Source: DASUFP01 sp036274495 (lineage in GTDB: Bacteria; Bacteroidota; Bacteroidia; AKYH767-A; OLB10). Taken from it: a DNA stretch of 32,757 nt. The DNA is taken from NCBI GenBank assembly GCA_036274495.1, contig DASUFP010000095.1:1-32757 (forward strand), given 5' to 3'. The notes beneath the pieces are model-generated. The model saw nothing but the letters and a program-made list of their open reading frames with translations, made no database searches and had not been told where the DNA came from. A program made the translations under genes and the position numbers. Below, piece by piece: positions 17,277 to 25,561 of this stretch (its first letter is position 1; each line of letters begins with the position of its first letter).

Positions 17277-18140
17277 TCAGCCCAGGTAGGACTTCAGCAG
17301 TTTACTTCTTGAATTATGTCGTAGTCTGCGGATGGCTTTTTCTTTAATCTGACGCACACGTTCCTTGGTGAGGTCAAATTTAGCACCAATTTCTTCCAGT
17401 GTAAAGGAGTGGTTGCAACCGATGCCGTAAAACAGTTTTACCACATCACTTTCCCGCTGGGTCAGCGTTGAGAGTGACCGGTTTATCTCCTGCCGGAGCG
17501 ATTCGCTCATCAGCACACCATCGGCAAGCGGTGAATCGGGATTTTCCAGAACGTCGAGAAGGCTATGTTCTTCACCGGAAACAAATGGTGCATCCATCGA
17601 AACATGTTTGCCTGAAATCTTGATGGTGTTGGCTATGTTTTCCTCTGTAAGTTCAAGTTCTTCTGAAAGCTCTCTGTTGCTGGGTTCCCGCTCAAATTTT
17701 TGTTCGAGAGCAGAAAATGTTTTTTTGATTTTGTTTACCGAACCAAGCTGGTTAATGGGTAACCTTACAATGCGCGACTGTTCGGCGAGGGCCTGCATAA
17801 TGGATTGACGGATCCACCAAACGGCGTAAGAGATAAATTTGAATCCTCTGGTTTCATCAAAACGTTTGGCGGCTTTAATAAGGCCCAGGTTGCCTTCATT
17901 GATCAGGTCCGGTAAACTCAATCCCTGATTCTGGTATTGTTTTGCTACGGAAACTACAAATCTTAAATTAGCGCGGGTTAGTTTTTCAAGGGCAATCTGA
18001 TCGCCCTGTCGGATGCGACGAGCCAGTTTAACCTCTTCTTCTGCATTTATTAATTCCTCGCGACCAATCTCCTGCAGGTACTTTTCCAGAGAAGCATTCT
18101 CCCGGTTGGTAATTGACTTGGTAATTTTTAACTGTCTCAT
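17277..18140 (-). CDS. rpoD: Primary RNA polymerase sigma factor RpoD (sigma-70), short Bacteroidota form
   Basis: The 287-residue protein lacks the acidic region 1.1 of proteobacterial sigma-70, as usual in this phylum. Visible are region 1.2 (LEKYLQEIG), 2.1-2.4 (ANLRFVVSVAKQYQNQGLSL, EGNLGLIKAAKRFDETRGFK, SYAVWWIRQSI) and region 3 (RIVRLPINQLGSVNKIKK). Region 4 has the helix-turn-helix (FTLEEIGAKFDLTKERVRQI and KAIRRLRH). It directs RNA polymerase to housekeeping promoters of the TTTG/TAnnTTTG type. The 141-base leader region contains a Fur-box-like palindrome and a repeated TCCGGAAGAA. Its stop is two bases from the convergent kinase stop. Confidence 0.97.
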   Translation of the reverse strand: MRQLKITKSITNRENASLEKYLQEIGREELINAEEEVKLARRIRQGDQIALEKLTRANLRFVVSVAKQYQNQGLSLPDLINEGNLGLIKAAKRFDETRGFKFISYAVWWIRQSIMQALAEQSRIVRLPINQLGSVNKIKKTFSALEQKFEREPSNRELSEELELTEENIANTIKISGKHVSMDAPFVSGEEHSLLDVLENPDSPLADGVLMSESLRQEINRSLSTLTQRESDVVKLFYGIGCNHSFTLEEIGAKFDLTKERVRQIKEKAIRRLRHNSRSKLLKSYLG

Positions 18141-18171
18141 AGACTATTTGTGGCTTAAGTGTTAGGTAATG

Positions 18172-18190
18172 TCTATTGATAATCATTATC
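18172..18190. promoter_or_regulatory. Fur-box-like site upstream of rpoD
   Basis: TCTATTGATAATCATTATC matches 16 of 19 positions of the classical Fur consensus GATAATGATAATCATTATC. The last 13 bases (18178-18190, a 6-1-6 palindrome) match exactly. It lies 32-50 bases upstream of the rpoD start codon. The consensus is from proteobacterial Fur and its validity in this organism is an assumption. Confidence 0.35.
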
Positions 18191-18281
18191 CGGAAGAAAG
18201 TCCGGAAGAAGGCCGGTGAGCGGCCCGTGTCACTCCCTACTATACTCTTAACTATAAAACACAAGTCGGTAAAATTTCGGA

Positions 18282-20555
18282 TCATTTTTTTGTCCTGAGT
18301 AATTTTACTGTTCCCTGGAAATTGTATTGTTTGTGATCGATGCCGGTAGCTTTGATGATATAGTAATAGGTACCGTCAGGCAACTCGGTTCCATCGGATC
18401 CTTTACCATCCCAGGATCCTCCCAGTTTATTCCAGGAGATAACCTCCTGACCCCATCTGCTGAAGATAACTACCTCAACCGATTCGAGTTTGTCTTCCTG
18501 AAGATGGAAATCATCGTTCAGGCCGTCGCCGTTAGGTGTAAATACGGAGGGAACAAAAATGGCGGAATATTCATTTACAATAATAAATGAGAAGGTGGCA
18601 GTGTCGGTACATCCAAGCGAATTGGTAAGGGTGAGCGTAACCGTGTAGGATCCCTGCTGTGAATAAGTATGTACAACAGAAATTGAAGTTGTTACTGTGG
18701 TATCGCTGCCATCTCCAAAACTCCAGGTAGCGGATGCAAATCCGGAAGAGTTGCTGTTAAATGTCACTGTAAAGGGAGCATCGCCCTGAGATGAATCAGG
18801 AGCGAATGAGGCAATTATTTCGGGTTCAACGTTAACGTTGATGGTTGCAGAGGCTGAGCAGGGACCATTTGCACTGGTTACGGTATACATGGTGCTGGTA
18901 ACAGGAGTTGCAACAGGCGCGGCAGATGCAGGGTCGCTGAGTCCGGCAGCGGGTGACCACGAATAGGTGCTGCCGCCTGAAACTCCCAGCGTGGTGCCGG
19001 TTCCGTAACAGATGGTGGTATCAGGGGTAACCGATAATACAGGTGCATTGATCACGTTAACGGTAACGGAGTCGAGTGAGGTGCATCCGTTAACATCGGT
19101 GATAATAACACCGTAGGTGGTATTGGCAGCGGGTCCTACCAATTGTGTTGAGCCGTTTGCTCCGTTGTTCCATTGATAGGTATAAGGAGCGGTGCCACCC
19201 GACTGTCCGCACCCGATAGTAATAGAGGTGCCGTTGCAGATGGTGGAGTCGCCATAAGCGGCGGCTACCAGATCGTTATCTATTACAACCGTAGCAACCG
19301 TTGAAGCAAAACACCCGAGTGAGTCTGTAACGGTTACCGTATAAGTGCCACCAACAAGAGCGGTGGCCGTTGCCGTTGTTTGTCCGTTGGACCATTGATA
19401 TGTTATTGTTCCTGTTCCGCCCGTGGTTAATGCCGTTGCCGATCCGTTAGGACCATTGCACAAACTGGGGTTTGAAATAACGGAGAGGTTTACCGGAACG
19501 GCTGTATTAATAAGGTATTGATCGGTTTCGGTACACCCTGCCGAATCGGTAACGGTTACCGTATAGGTACCCCCCACCAGGTTGGTAATGGAAGATGCCG
19601 TTGATCCGTTGGACCACAAGAAGGTAAATGTGGATCCCAGCCCGCCGGATGGGGCCAGCGTTACCGAGCCGCCTGAAGTATCACAGCCGTTTGGAATGAT
19701 AGTCGGGTTAAGTACGATAGCAGGAGCGGATCCAACAGGAATGGTAACAACTTTGGTGCAGGAAGTTGAATCGGTAACGGTGACTGTATATATGCCGGGA
19801 GCCAGGTTGCTGATAGTTTGAGTAGTTGCACCGTTGCTCCATGCAAATGTGTACGGAGCGACACCCTGAGGTATTACTGTTAAGGCGCCATTGGTTGAAG
19901 ACGCGCAGGTGGCATTGGTAATATTAACGGTAGGAACAATAAGAGTGCAATTACAAAAAACAGTTGCACCCAAAGTTACAGGAGGATCAACACATCCGGC
20001 TTGTCCCCATGAACCCGCAAGATCGTCACCGTAAGCGGTAACTGAAACCGATAAGTCGGTTCCGTCGGGGGCTACGGCACAATCGGCCACTTCAATCGAG
20101 AAGCAGAAGACCCAGGTATTGGTCTGGCAGTTATCGCCGAAATTGTTTCCGGGAATACCGTCGAGCATTCCGGTGGTTGCTCCGGCAGGAGAATCGTAAA
20201 AGAAACCCGGACCGAAGGTAATGCCTGAGTTGGTGCTGGTACAGGAGGTGTACCAAGCCCAGTTACCCTGCATATCGCAACTGGGTGCGGCCGATACGGG
20301 CTGAAGGGTGGAAAGATCCCAGCCGGGACCAAATGTTGGAACTATTCCGCAAATCCAGTCGACACCGTTTTGTGCGTAGTTGGTTACCGTATAGCAAAAT
20401 GTTACCGCCGTATTACTGAAATAGGTGCCATTTACAGTAGGCTGAGGCGAAGCAACAAGTGTTTGCGAGCCAATGCAGGGGCCGGTCTGACCAATCCCGG
20501 GCACAGACCAAATCACAAAAGAAAACACAAATAGAATTGGTAAAATTCTTTTCAT
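18282..20555 (-). CDS. T9SS type B cargo with multiple SprB-like repeats and a PKD domain
   Basis: The 757-residue secreted protein has a signal peptide (cleavage near GIGQ, residue ~22) and an N-terminal domain of about 180 residues with several Cys. At least three SprB-type repeats follow between ~205 and 440, each with a WSNG core and GxYTVTVTDSxxC end. Ig-like segments run to ~580, then a PKD domain (WSFGDGSD near 610). A type B sorting domain ends it (FVPSVFTPNGDGLNDDF, IFSRWGQEVISW, SWDGKGSDG). Unlike the 7519-14533 locus, no PorP/SprF gene lies beside it, so its export partner must be encoded elsewhere or shared. It has its own promoter-like site upstream. Confidence 0.92.
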   Translation of the reverse strand: MKRILPILFVFSFVIWSVPGIGQTGPCIGSQTLVASPQPTVNGTYFSNTAVTFCYTVTNYAQNGVDWICGIVPTFGPGWDLSTLQPVSAAPSCDMQGNWAWYTSCTSTNSGITFGPGFFYDSPAGATTGMLDGIPGNNFGDNCQTNTWVFCFSIEVADCAVAPDGTDLSVSVTAYGDDLAGSWGQAGCVDPPVTLGATVFCNCTLIVPTVNITNATCASSTNGALTVIPQGVAPYTFAWSNGATTQTISNLAPGIYTVTVTDSTSCTKVVTIPVGSAPAIVLNPTIIPNGCDTSGGSVTLAPSGGLGSTFTFLWSNGSTASSITNLVGGTYTVTVTDSAGCTETDQYLINTAVPVNLSVISNPSLCNGPNGSATALTTGGTGTITYQWSNGQTTATATALVGGTYTVTVTDSLGCFASTVATVVIDNDLVAAAYGDSTICNGTSITIGCGQSGGTAPYTYQWNNGANGSTQLVGPAANTTYGVIITDVNGCTSLDSVTVNVINAPVLSVTPDTTICYGTGTTLGVSGGSTYSWSPAAGLSDPASAAPVATPVTSTMYTVTSANGPCSASATINVNVEPEIIASFAPDSSQGDAPFTVTFNSNSSGFASATWSFGDGSDTTVTTSISVVHTYSQQGSYTVTLTLTNSLGCTDTATFSFIIVNEYSAIFVPSVFTPNGDGLNDDFHLQEDKLESVEVVIFSRWGQEVISWNKLGGSWDGKGSDGTELPDGTYYYIIKATGIDHKQYNFQGTVKLLRTKK

Positions 20556-20590
20556 ATACAGAATATTAAGGTCTTGGAAATAAGTCCTTT

Positions 20591-20621
20591 CAAAGTAAAT
20601 TAATTAAAACTTAATAACAAA
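20591..20621 (-). promoter_or_regulatory. Promoter of the 18282-20555 cargo gene
   Basis: On the minus strand TTTG (20621-20618) is followed after 19 bases by TTACTTTG (20598-20591). This matches the Bacteroidota TTTG-N19-TAnnTTTG pattern with one mismatch. The ATG is about 36 bases downstream. This is the best-matching promoter in the window. Confidence 0.55.
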
Positions 20622-20720
20622 GAAAATTGTTAGCAAATGCTTAAAGTTCCTGCCGGGCGGCCGGATAAGCGCACAAAAATTACTTTAACAAGCTGAAAAT
20701 AAACCTTTAACGATTAAATT

Positions 20721-20954
20721 CTAATGCTCTTTTTTTACAGTCTTGGATGCCGAAAAAATATTTTGTCTGGCACCGGAGAGGCTGCCGGCATCGTCTTTAA
20801 GCGTATCAGGATCAGCAATCTGGACACCAAACTCATTAAAAATATAGGGTTCACCGCCCATAAGGCCCACAGCTGAGTCATAAAAATTTTCAATTTTTTT
20901 GAGCAACGTTCTGTCGTGGTTTGACAATGTTCCTCCTGAAAAAGCATTTTCCAT
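20721..20954 (-). CDS. Small hypothetical protein (77 aa)
   Basis: I do not recognise this protein. The ATG at 20954 gives 77 residues (MENAFSGGTLSNHDRT...), a polar, soluble-looking sequence with no signal peptide or membrane span and a basic tail (SKTVKKEH). Codon and residue use look like a real gene, and it is followed by a separate promoter for the next gene. It lies 77 bases downstream of the PUR-family gene in the same orientation, so it may share its transcript. A TTG at 20960 is the only other nearby start. Confidence 0.5.
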   Translation of the reverse strand: MENAFSGGTLSNHDRTLLKKIENFYDSAVGLMGGEPYIFNEFGVQIADPDTLKDDAGSLSGARQNIFSASKTVKKEH

Positions 20955-21031
20955 GTGCAACGGGGGGTTTGCGGAACGGTTAAATTACTAATAAAACTCC
21001 CGGGATACGACCGGAAGCCACTGATCAACGG

Positions 21032-21409
21032 TCAGGGTTTTCCCAGATCGTCAAAGTTAATATCACTGTACCGGTTGGATGAGGGTTCCTGTTTGTCGGT
21101 ATCTGCAGGGGCATCGGATCCGGAATGTGGATTGTGACCGGTATCGGGCTGGGCGGTTCTGATATGAGCGATTGCCTCCGACAAGCCGTCCATAAACTTC
21201 TCAAAATCCTCCTTATAGAGGAACAACTTGTGTTTTTCGTAAAACGGCTTTTCGGACCCCTCAGTAAAACGCTTCTTACTCTCTGTGATTGTCAGGTAGT
21301 AATCGTTGGAACGGGTCGACCGCACATCGAAGAAATAGGTGCGCTTGCCGGCTCTGATAGCTTTGGAAAAAATTTCGCCTCTCTGTTCGTTAGAATCAAA
21401 CTCACTCAT
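21032..21409 (-). CDS. PUR-family (DUF3276) DNA/RNA-binding protein
   Basis: The 125-residue protein has one PUR-alpha-like repeat in its first ~80 residues: GEIFSKAIRAGKRTYFFDVRST, SNDYYLTITESKK, KHKLFLYKEDFEKFMDGL. A disordered acidic tail ends in YSDINFDDLGKP. Bacteroidota and Spirochaete members form dimers that bind single-stranded nucleic acid and are thought to act in regulation or RNA metabolism. The targets here are unknown. I start at ATG 21409 rather than TTG 21415. A promoter-like box lies just upstream. Confidence 0.85.
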   Translation of the reverse strand: MSEFDSNEQRGEIFSKAIRAGKRTYFFDVRSTRSNDYYLTITESKKRFTEGSEKPFYEKHKLFLYKEDFEKFMDGLSEAIAHIRTAQPDTGHNPHSGSDAPADTDKQEPSSNRYSDINFDDLGKP

Positions 21410-21428
21410 ATACAAGTCATTTTACTGA

Positions 21429-21436
21429 CAAAAATA
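21429..21436 (-). promoter_or_regulatory. Candidate -7 box for the PUR-family gene
   Basis: TATTTTTG matches TAnnTTTG. ATTG lies 17 bases further upstream as a weak -33 candidate. The ATG at 21409 is about 20 bases downstream. Confidence 0.35.
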
Positions 21437-21512
21437 AAAAAATATCTATATCTCAATCCCAATGAGGGATTTGTTTGAACAATTTTATAAACAAGTTTAG
21501 CACAGGAGCCTT

Positions 21513-23312
21513 TTAAACCTGGTCGCTGACAGCCTGCTGGCGGTACAATTCGGCGTAAAGACCGTCTTTTTCGAGCAGTGCCTCATGGCTGCCTGCTTCG
21601 GCAACGGTGCCGTTTTCGATGACCAGAATATGGTCGGCATGGCTAATTGAGGAGACCCGGTGACTGATCCAGACGGTTGTTTTGCCCTGCATTTCACGTC
21701 TGATATTGCGAATGATGGATTCTTCGGTTTGTGTATCGACGGCCGAGAGGCTGTCATCGAGAATCAGAATGTCGGGTTTCAGCATGAGTGCACGGGCTAT
21801 AGAGACCCGTTGTTTTTGTCCTCCCGAAAGGGTGATCCCTCTCTCACCCACTCTGGTTTGCATCCCTAAAGGCAGTTCCATAATGTTGTCGTACACCGCC
21901 GCCATGCGGGCTGCATGGGCCGCCTCGTTTTTCAGTTCCGTGTCGGTTATATTTCGGTTGAGGTTACCAAATGCAATATTGTTTTCGATGGTATCGGAAA
22001 AGAGAAACGAATCCTGAGGAACAACGCCTATATGCGTATGAAGGCAGTTCGAATCATATGTCCGCAGGTCGTGACCATCGATGGTAATCTGTCCCTTAAT
22101 GGGATCAAAGAGACGCGTCATTAATCCGGCAATGGTCGATTTACCCGAACCCGTGCGACCGGTGATTGCGAGTGAAGTGCCGGGAGGAACGGTAAACGTT
22201 ATTCCATCAATAACATTTAAATCGGCACCCGGATAACGGAAACTGACGTTATTAAAGGAGATGGCACCTTTAATGTTTTCGGGTTTATAGGAACCGCCTT
22301 TGATGGCGGGTTCGGTATGCAGAAATTCATTGATACGCTCCTGTGATGCGGCGGCTCGTTGAACAAGCGACACCACCCAACCGAGTGATGCGACGGGCCA
22401 CGTAAGCATATTAACGTAAATGATAAACTCGGCAATGTTACCTATCGTCAGACGACCGTTGATGACCTCAACCCCTCCTACCGAAACGGTGATTACCGTA
22501 CTCAATCCCACCAGCAGCAGCAGTGCAGGCTGAAACAAGGCATTCACTTTTACCAGGCTGAGTGCATGCTTCGCATATTGTTCCGACTGTTCCGCAAAAT
22601 GATTTCCCGCATAGGGTTCCCGTGCAAAGGCTTTCAGCACCCTGATTCCGGAAAAGGATTCCTGTGCGAGTGTGGACACGGTTGACAATTGCCGCTGTAC
22701 CAGTTCACTTTTACGGTTGATGATTTCCTCCACACGATAGATGAGTAAGGAGAGCAATGGCAGCGGAAGGAGTGTTAAGATGGTAAGTTTCAGGTCGACC
22801 TGCACCATCGCATAAATGACCAGCACAAACATCACAATCAGGTTTACGGTGTACATGATTGCCGGCCCGACATACATTCGCACACGGCTTACATCTTCGC
22901 TGATGCGGTTCATTAAATCGCCGGTGCTGTTGCGTGCATAAAACTGCGCGTCGAGCTGCTGGTAGTGATTGAAAATTTCATTTTTCAGATCGTATTCAAT
23001 ATACCTTGAAACAATTATAATTGTTTGGCGCATGAGGAACATAAAAAAACCTTTGAGCAGTGCCATCACCAAAACCAGTCCGGCAAAAACCAGCAGATTA
23101 AAAGTGATTATACTAAAAAGGCTTCCTGCCGCTTCGTATCCTTTTATCTGCTGATATACGCCGATAAATTCACGGGTGGTATCTATTGCATTCCGGATCA
23201 GTTTGGCCGGCATAATTCCAAAAACATTGGAAACAGCGACAAACACCACTCCGATGAGCAACCGGAACCGGTACTTAAAAAAATACTTATTGAGATACGA
23301 AAGCGGCTTCAA
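21513..23312 (-). CDS. ABC exporter subunit (fused permease–ATPase, MdlA/MsbA-like)
   Basis: The 599-residue half-transporter has a six-helix type IV permease domain (residues ~1-320) with the GDLMNRISEDVSRVR coupling region, and an ATPase domain (~345-590). The ATPase shows Walker A GRTGSGKST (Lys391), Q loop (VVPQDSFLFSDTI), ABC signature LSGGQKQR, Walker B ILILDD (Asp519) and H loop ISHR. The residue after Walker B is Asp520 rather than the usual catalytic Glu. This is common in one subunit of heterodimeric exporters such as MdlA or TM287; no partner subunit is in the window. The substrate (lipid, drug or peptide) is unknown. No ATG precedes the first helix, so TTG at 23312 is the likely start. 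Confidence 0.9.
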   Translation of the reverse strand: MKPLSYLNKYFFKYRFRLLIGVVFVAVSNVFGIMPAKLIRNAIDTTREFIGVYQQIKGYEAAGSLFSIITFNLLVFAGLVLVMALLKGFFMFLMRQTIIIVSRYIEYDLKNEIFNHYQQLDAQFYARNSTGDLMNRISEDVSRVRMYVGPAIMYTVNLIVMFVLVIYAMVQVDLKLTILTLLPLPLLSLLIYRVEEIINRKSELVQRQLSTVSTLAQESFSGIRVLKAFAREPYAGNHFAEQSEQYAKHALSLVKVNALFQPALLLLVGLSTVITVSVGGVEVINGRLTIGNIAEFIIYVNMLTWPVASLGWVVSLVQRAAASQERINEFLHTEPAIKGGSYKPENIKGAISFNNVSFRYPGADLNVIDGITFTVPPGTSLAITGRTGSGKSTIAGLMTRLFDPIKGQITIDGHDLRTYDSNCLHTHIGVVPQDSFLFSDTIENNIAFGNLNRNITDTELKNEAAHAARMAAVYDNIMELPLGMQTRVGERGITLSGGQKQRVSIARALMLKPDILILDDSLSAVDTQTEESIIRNIRREMQGKTTVWISHRVSSISHADHILVIENGTVAEAGSHEALLEKDGLYAELYRQQAVSDQV

Positions 23313-23328
23313 AGTGACGTAGTGAACA

Positions 23329-23336
23329 CAAATGTA
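23329..23336 (-). promoter_or_regulatory. Candidate -7 box for the ABC exporter gene
   Basis: TACATTTG matches TAnnTTTG exactly, 16 bases before the TTG start at 23312. This supports that start and implies a short leader. No clear -33 box is seen. Confidence 0.35.
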
Positions 23337-23490
23337 AGAAACGATCGGCTGTCCGGCGTTTTATCAGATGCAATTACAGATGAACGGGTATTTGGAGGTA
23401 AGGAATCCTAAAGAAGAACAGATTACAGCATGCAACCGGATTTATTCTTCATTTCCAATGCGTATCTTCATCCCAAAATACGATTAAACG

Positions 23491-24231
23491 ATGGGCAAAG
23501 GTGTAATCATACTCCTGTTTTTAGCAGTGACGGCCGGCTGCGACAACATTAAAAACCTCGACAGGGCATCGCAGCAACCCGAACGGGCTAAAACACTGAA
23601 TGTATCGAGCAGTAATCTTGAAAAAGTTCCTGCATCAATCGGAGAGATGACCGGCCTGCAGGAATTGAATTTGTTCAGGAACAAAATTGATTCGTTACCC
23701 GATTTCATAGGAAACCTGACAGAGCTGGAAAACCTTTCGCTGCAATCGAACCGGCTGGTGTGGGTAACACCCAAATTGTCGGCGTTAAAAAAATGCCGCA
23801 AGTTAAACCTCAGGTTCAACCGGCTTGAGTCGCTTCCGAATGAAATTTGTGAAATGGAAAATCTTGTTGAACTCGATCTGCGCAACAACCGTTTAAAATC
23901 GTTGCCGTGTTGCTTAGGTAAGCTGCAAAAACTGGAGTATCTCTATTTATCCGACAACATGCTCGAAACGCTTCCCGAAGAAATCGGACAGCTGACCCAT
24001 TTGAAGGTGTTGTATCTATCGTCGAACAACGTGAGTGAACCGATGCCTGAAAGCTATGGGGAGCTGAGTAATCTAACTGAGCTGGATGTTTCAAGGATGG
24101 GAAGTGTGGTACAGCTGCCGGCATCGTTACAAAACTGCCGGAAGCTCGAACTGCTCATCATCGATAATGGTACAGTGCTGCCCTATTCTACCGGAAGGGG
24201 CAATCCCAGGCTGAAGGTTATTTACCGCTGA
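23491..24231 (+). CDS. Leucine-rich repeat lipoprotein
   Basis: The 246-residue protein has a lipoprotein signal peptide (hydrophobic 5-16, lipobox TAGC with Cys17). About eight 23-residue leucine-rich repeats follow, of the form LxxLxLxxNxLxxLPxxIGxLxx, from residue ~35 to the C-terminus. This is the plant/bacterial 'RSU-1-like' consensus; LRR arrays mediate protein binding. No enzyme domain is attached. It should be anchored in an envelope membrane, probably the outer one. It is transcribed divergently from the ABC exporter (178-base gap); TATCTTCA (23462-23469) might be its -7 box. Confidence 0.82.
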   Translation: MGKGVIILLFLAVTAGCDNIKNLDRASQQPERAKTLNVSSSNLEKVPASIGEMTGLQELNLFRNKIDSLPDFIGNLTELENLSLQSNRLVWVTPKLSALKKCRKLNLRFNRLESLPNEICEMENLVELDLRNNRLKSLPCCLGKLQKLEYLYLSDNMLETLPEEIGQLTHLKVLYLSSNNVSEPMPESYGELSNLTELDVSRMGSVVQLPASLQNCRKLELLIIDNGTVLPYSTGRGNPRLKVIYR

Positions 24232-24253
24232 AAAACATTTAGCATGCCACCAG

Positions 24254-24646
24254 CTATTTTGCTGCAGCTTCAACAGTTGACTTCCTGTATTTCACAAAAA
24301 AGTTAATCCAGGTGAGACGTGCCAGCCTGAAGGTGAGCGGCGCCAGTGTTATGCCTGCCAGTCCTGCCCAAAAAACGAACCACCAGGACCCCATATCTTC
24401 AAAAAGTACCGCGGTGGCCACCCAAACGGCAACCAGAATTGCAACGTTTAAAGCATAGCTCACATACATTGCCCCATAGTAATACCCCGGTTCGGGCTCG
24501 TAGTTTTGTCCGCACACGGGGCAACTCTTATGCATTTTGGTAAAGGTTTTCAGATTGTAGGCGTTTTCATAAATGAAAAATGAACCCTCCTGACATCGTG
24601 GACATTTGTTATTGAGGATACTATAGAGTTTACTGCCTTTTTTCAT
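24254..24646 (-). CDS. DUF983 family membrane protein
   Basis: The 130-residue protein begins with a zinc-ribbon-like region (CPRC at 15-18, CPVCG at 42-46), then the family motif PEPGYYYGAMYVSYA. Two hydrophobic helices follow (about 63-82 and 87-108) and a basic tail. DUF983 proteins are widespread in Bacteroidota and Alphaproteobacteria, and their function is not established. The four Cys suggest metal binding at the membrane surface. It converges with the LRR gene (22-base gap) and is divergent from the phosphate genes. Confidence 0.85.
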   Translation of the reverse strand: MKKGSKLYSILNNKCPRCQEGSFFIYENAYNLKTFTKMHKSCPVCGQNYEPEPGYYYGAMYVSYALNVAILVAVWVATAVLFEDMGSWWFVFWAGLAGITLAPLTFRLARLTWINFFVKYRKSTVEAAAK

Positions 24647-24670
24647 CGGATGCGGTTGTCAAATTTTGTT

Positions 24671-24678
24671 CAAAAGTA
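24671..24678 (-). promoter_or_regulatory. Candidate -7 box for the DUF983 gene
   Basis: TACTTTTG matches TAnnTTTG on the minus strand, 24 bases before the ATG at 24646. No TTTG -33 box is evident. Confidence 0.35.
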
Positions 24679-24848
24679 ACACCTTGTCGGGTGCCGTCAG
24701 GTGACAGGAATCACATGAGTTATGTATAAATCTGTTAATCAATATCTTATATTATTCACCCCAAATGTTTCGCAAACACATTCTTTTTAAGGCGACGGTC
24801 CGGCCTTTAATTGAAACCCAAAGATGGTATGTGGTTGAAATATTCAAG

Positions 24849-24856
24849 TACATTTG
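24849..24856 (+). promoter_or_regulatory. Candidate -7 box for the DUF47–PiT operon
   Basis: TACATTTG matches TAnnTTTG exactly, 38 bases before the ATG at 24895. No Pho-box-like direct repeats are recognisable in 24647-24894. Confidence 0.4.
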
Positions 24857-24894
24857 TTGCTTAACATAAACCAACACATTATTTAACAAAAGCT

Positions 24895-25542
24895 ATGAAC
24901 GGAATTCCTTTATTAAAGTATTTCTTTCCCAAGGACCGCCATTTTTTCCCTTTGTTCGACAAGGCTGCTTCGAATTTGCAGCATGGCGGCCGGCTTATTT
25001 ATGATCTTGCCTTATCTTCAACTGCTGAGGACCGGGTGCGTATCATCAGGGAGATTGAGCACACTGAACATGTGGGTGATGAAATTACACATGAAATTTT
25101 TTCGGAGTTAAGCAAAAACTTTATCACACCGTTCGACAGAGAAGACATTCACCGGCTGGTGTCGTCTATCGACGACATACTCGATTACATTCACGGTTCA
25201 TCGAAGCGGATTGAGTTATACAAGCTCAAAGAAATAACACCTGACATGGTGAAGCTGGCTGAGCTGATAAAAACCGGTACAGAAGAATTACGGCGCGCTG
25301 TTTTCGAATTAAAAAACATGCGTAAGATGCGCGACATCACCGATTCGCTTGTACGGATTAACAGCATTGAAAATCACGCCGACGACATTTTTGACAATGC
25401 CGTTGCGCAACTTTTCGAAAAAGAAAAGGATGCCATTCAGATTATTAAAGTGAAAGAAATTTTATCGGCATTGGAAACTGCAACCGACATGTGTGAAGAC
25501 GCAGCCAATGTTATTGAATCTATTGTTGTAAAAATGGCCTGA
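24895..25542 (+). CDS. DUF47 (PhoU-like) phosphate transport regulator
   Basis: The 215-residue all-helical protein is related to PhoU. Conserved acidic metal-binding helices are visible: EHVGDEITHEIFSEL, FITPFDREDIHRL, IDDILDYIHG, and IENHADDIFDNAV with ETATDMCEDAANVIE. DUF47 proteins are encoded directly ahead of PiT-type transporters and are thought to control their activity on the cytoplasmic side. Here the PiT gene starts 19 bases downstream, so the pair is almost certainly one operon. Confidence 0.92.
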   Translation: MNGIPLLKYFFPKDRHFFPLFDKAASNLQHGGRLIYDLALSSTAEDRVRIIREIEHTEHVGDEITHEIFSELSKNFITPFDREDIHRLVSSIDDILDYIHGSSKRIELYKLKEITPDMVKLAELIKTGTEELRRAVFELKNMRKMRDITDSLVRINSIENHADDIFDNAVAQLFEKEKDAIQIIKVKEILSALETATDMCEDAANVIESIVVKMA

Positions 25543-25561
25543 TCCATTTAACGGTAATTTT

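Noticed and set aside
20638..20673. GC-rich hairpin as terminator of the 77-residue gene
   Set aside because: The CCGG stem is short and no T tract follows on the minus strand.
23025..23411. 128-codon plus-strand ORF opposite the ABC exporter
   Set aside because: It is the reverse-strand shadow of a clearly conserved transporter gene and has low-complexity polar composition.
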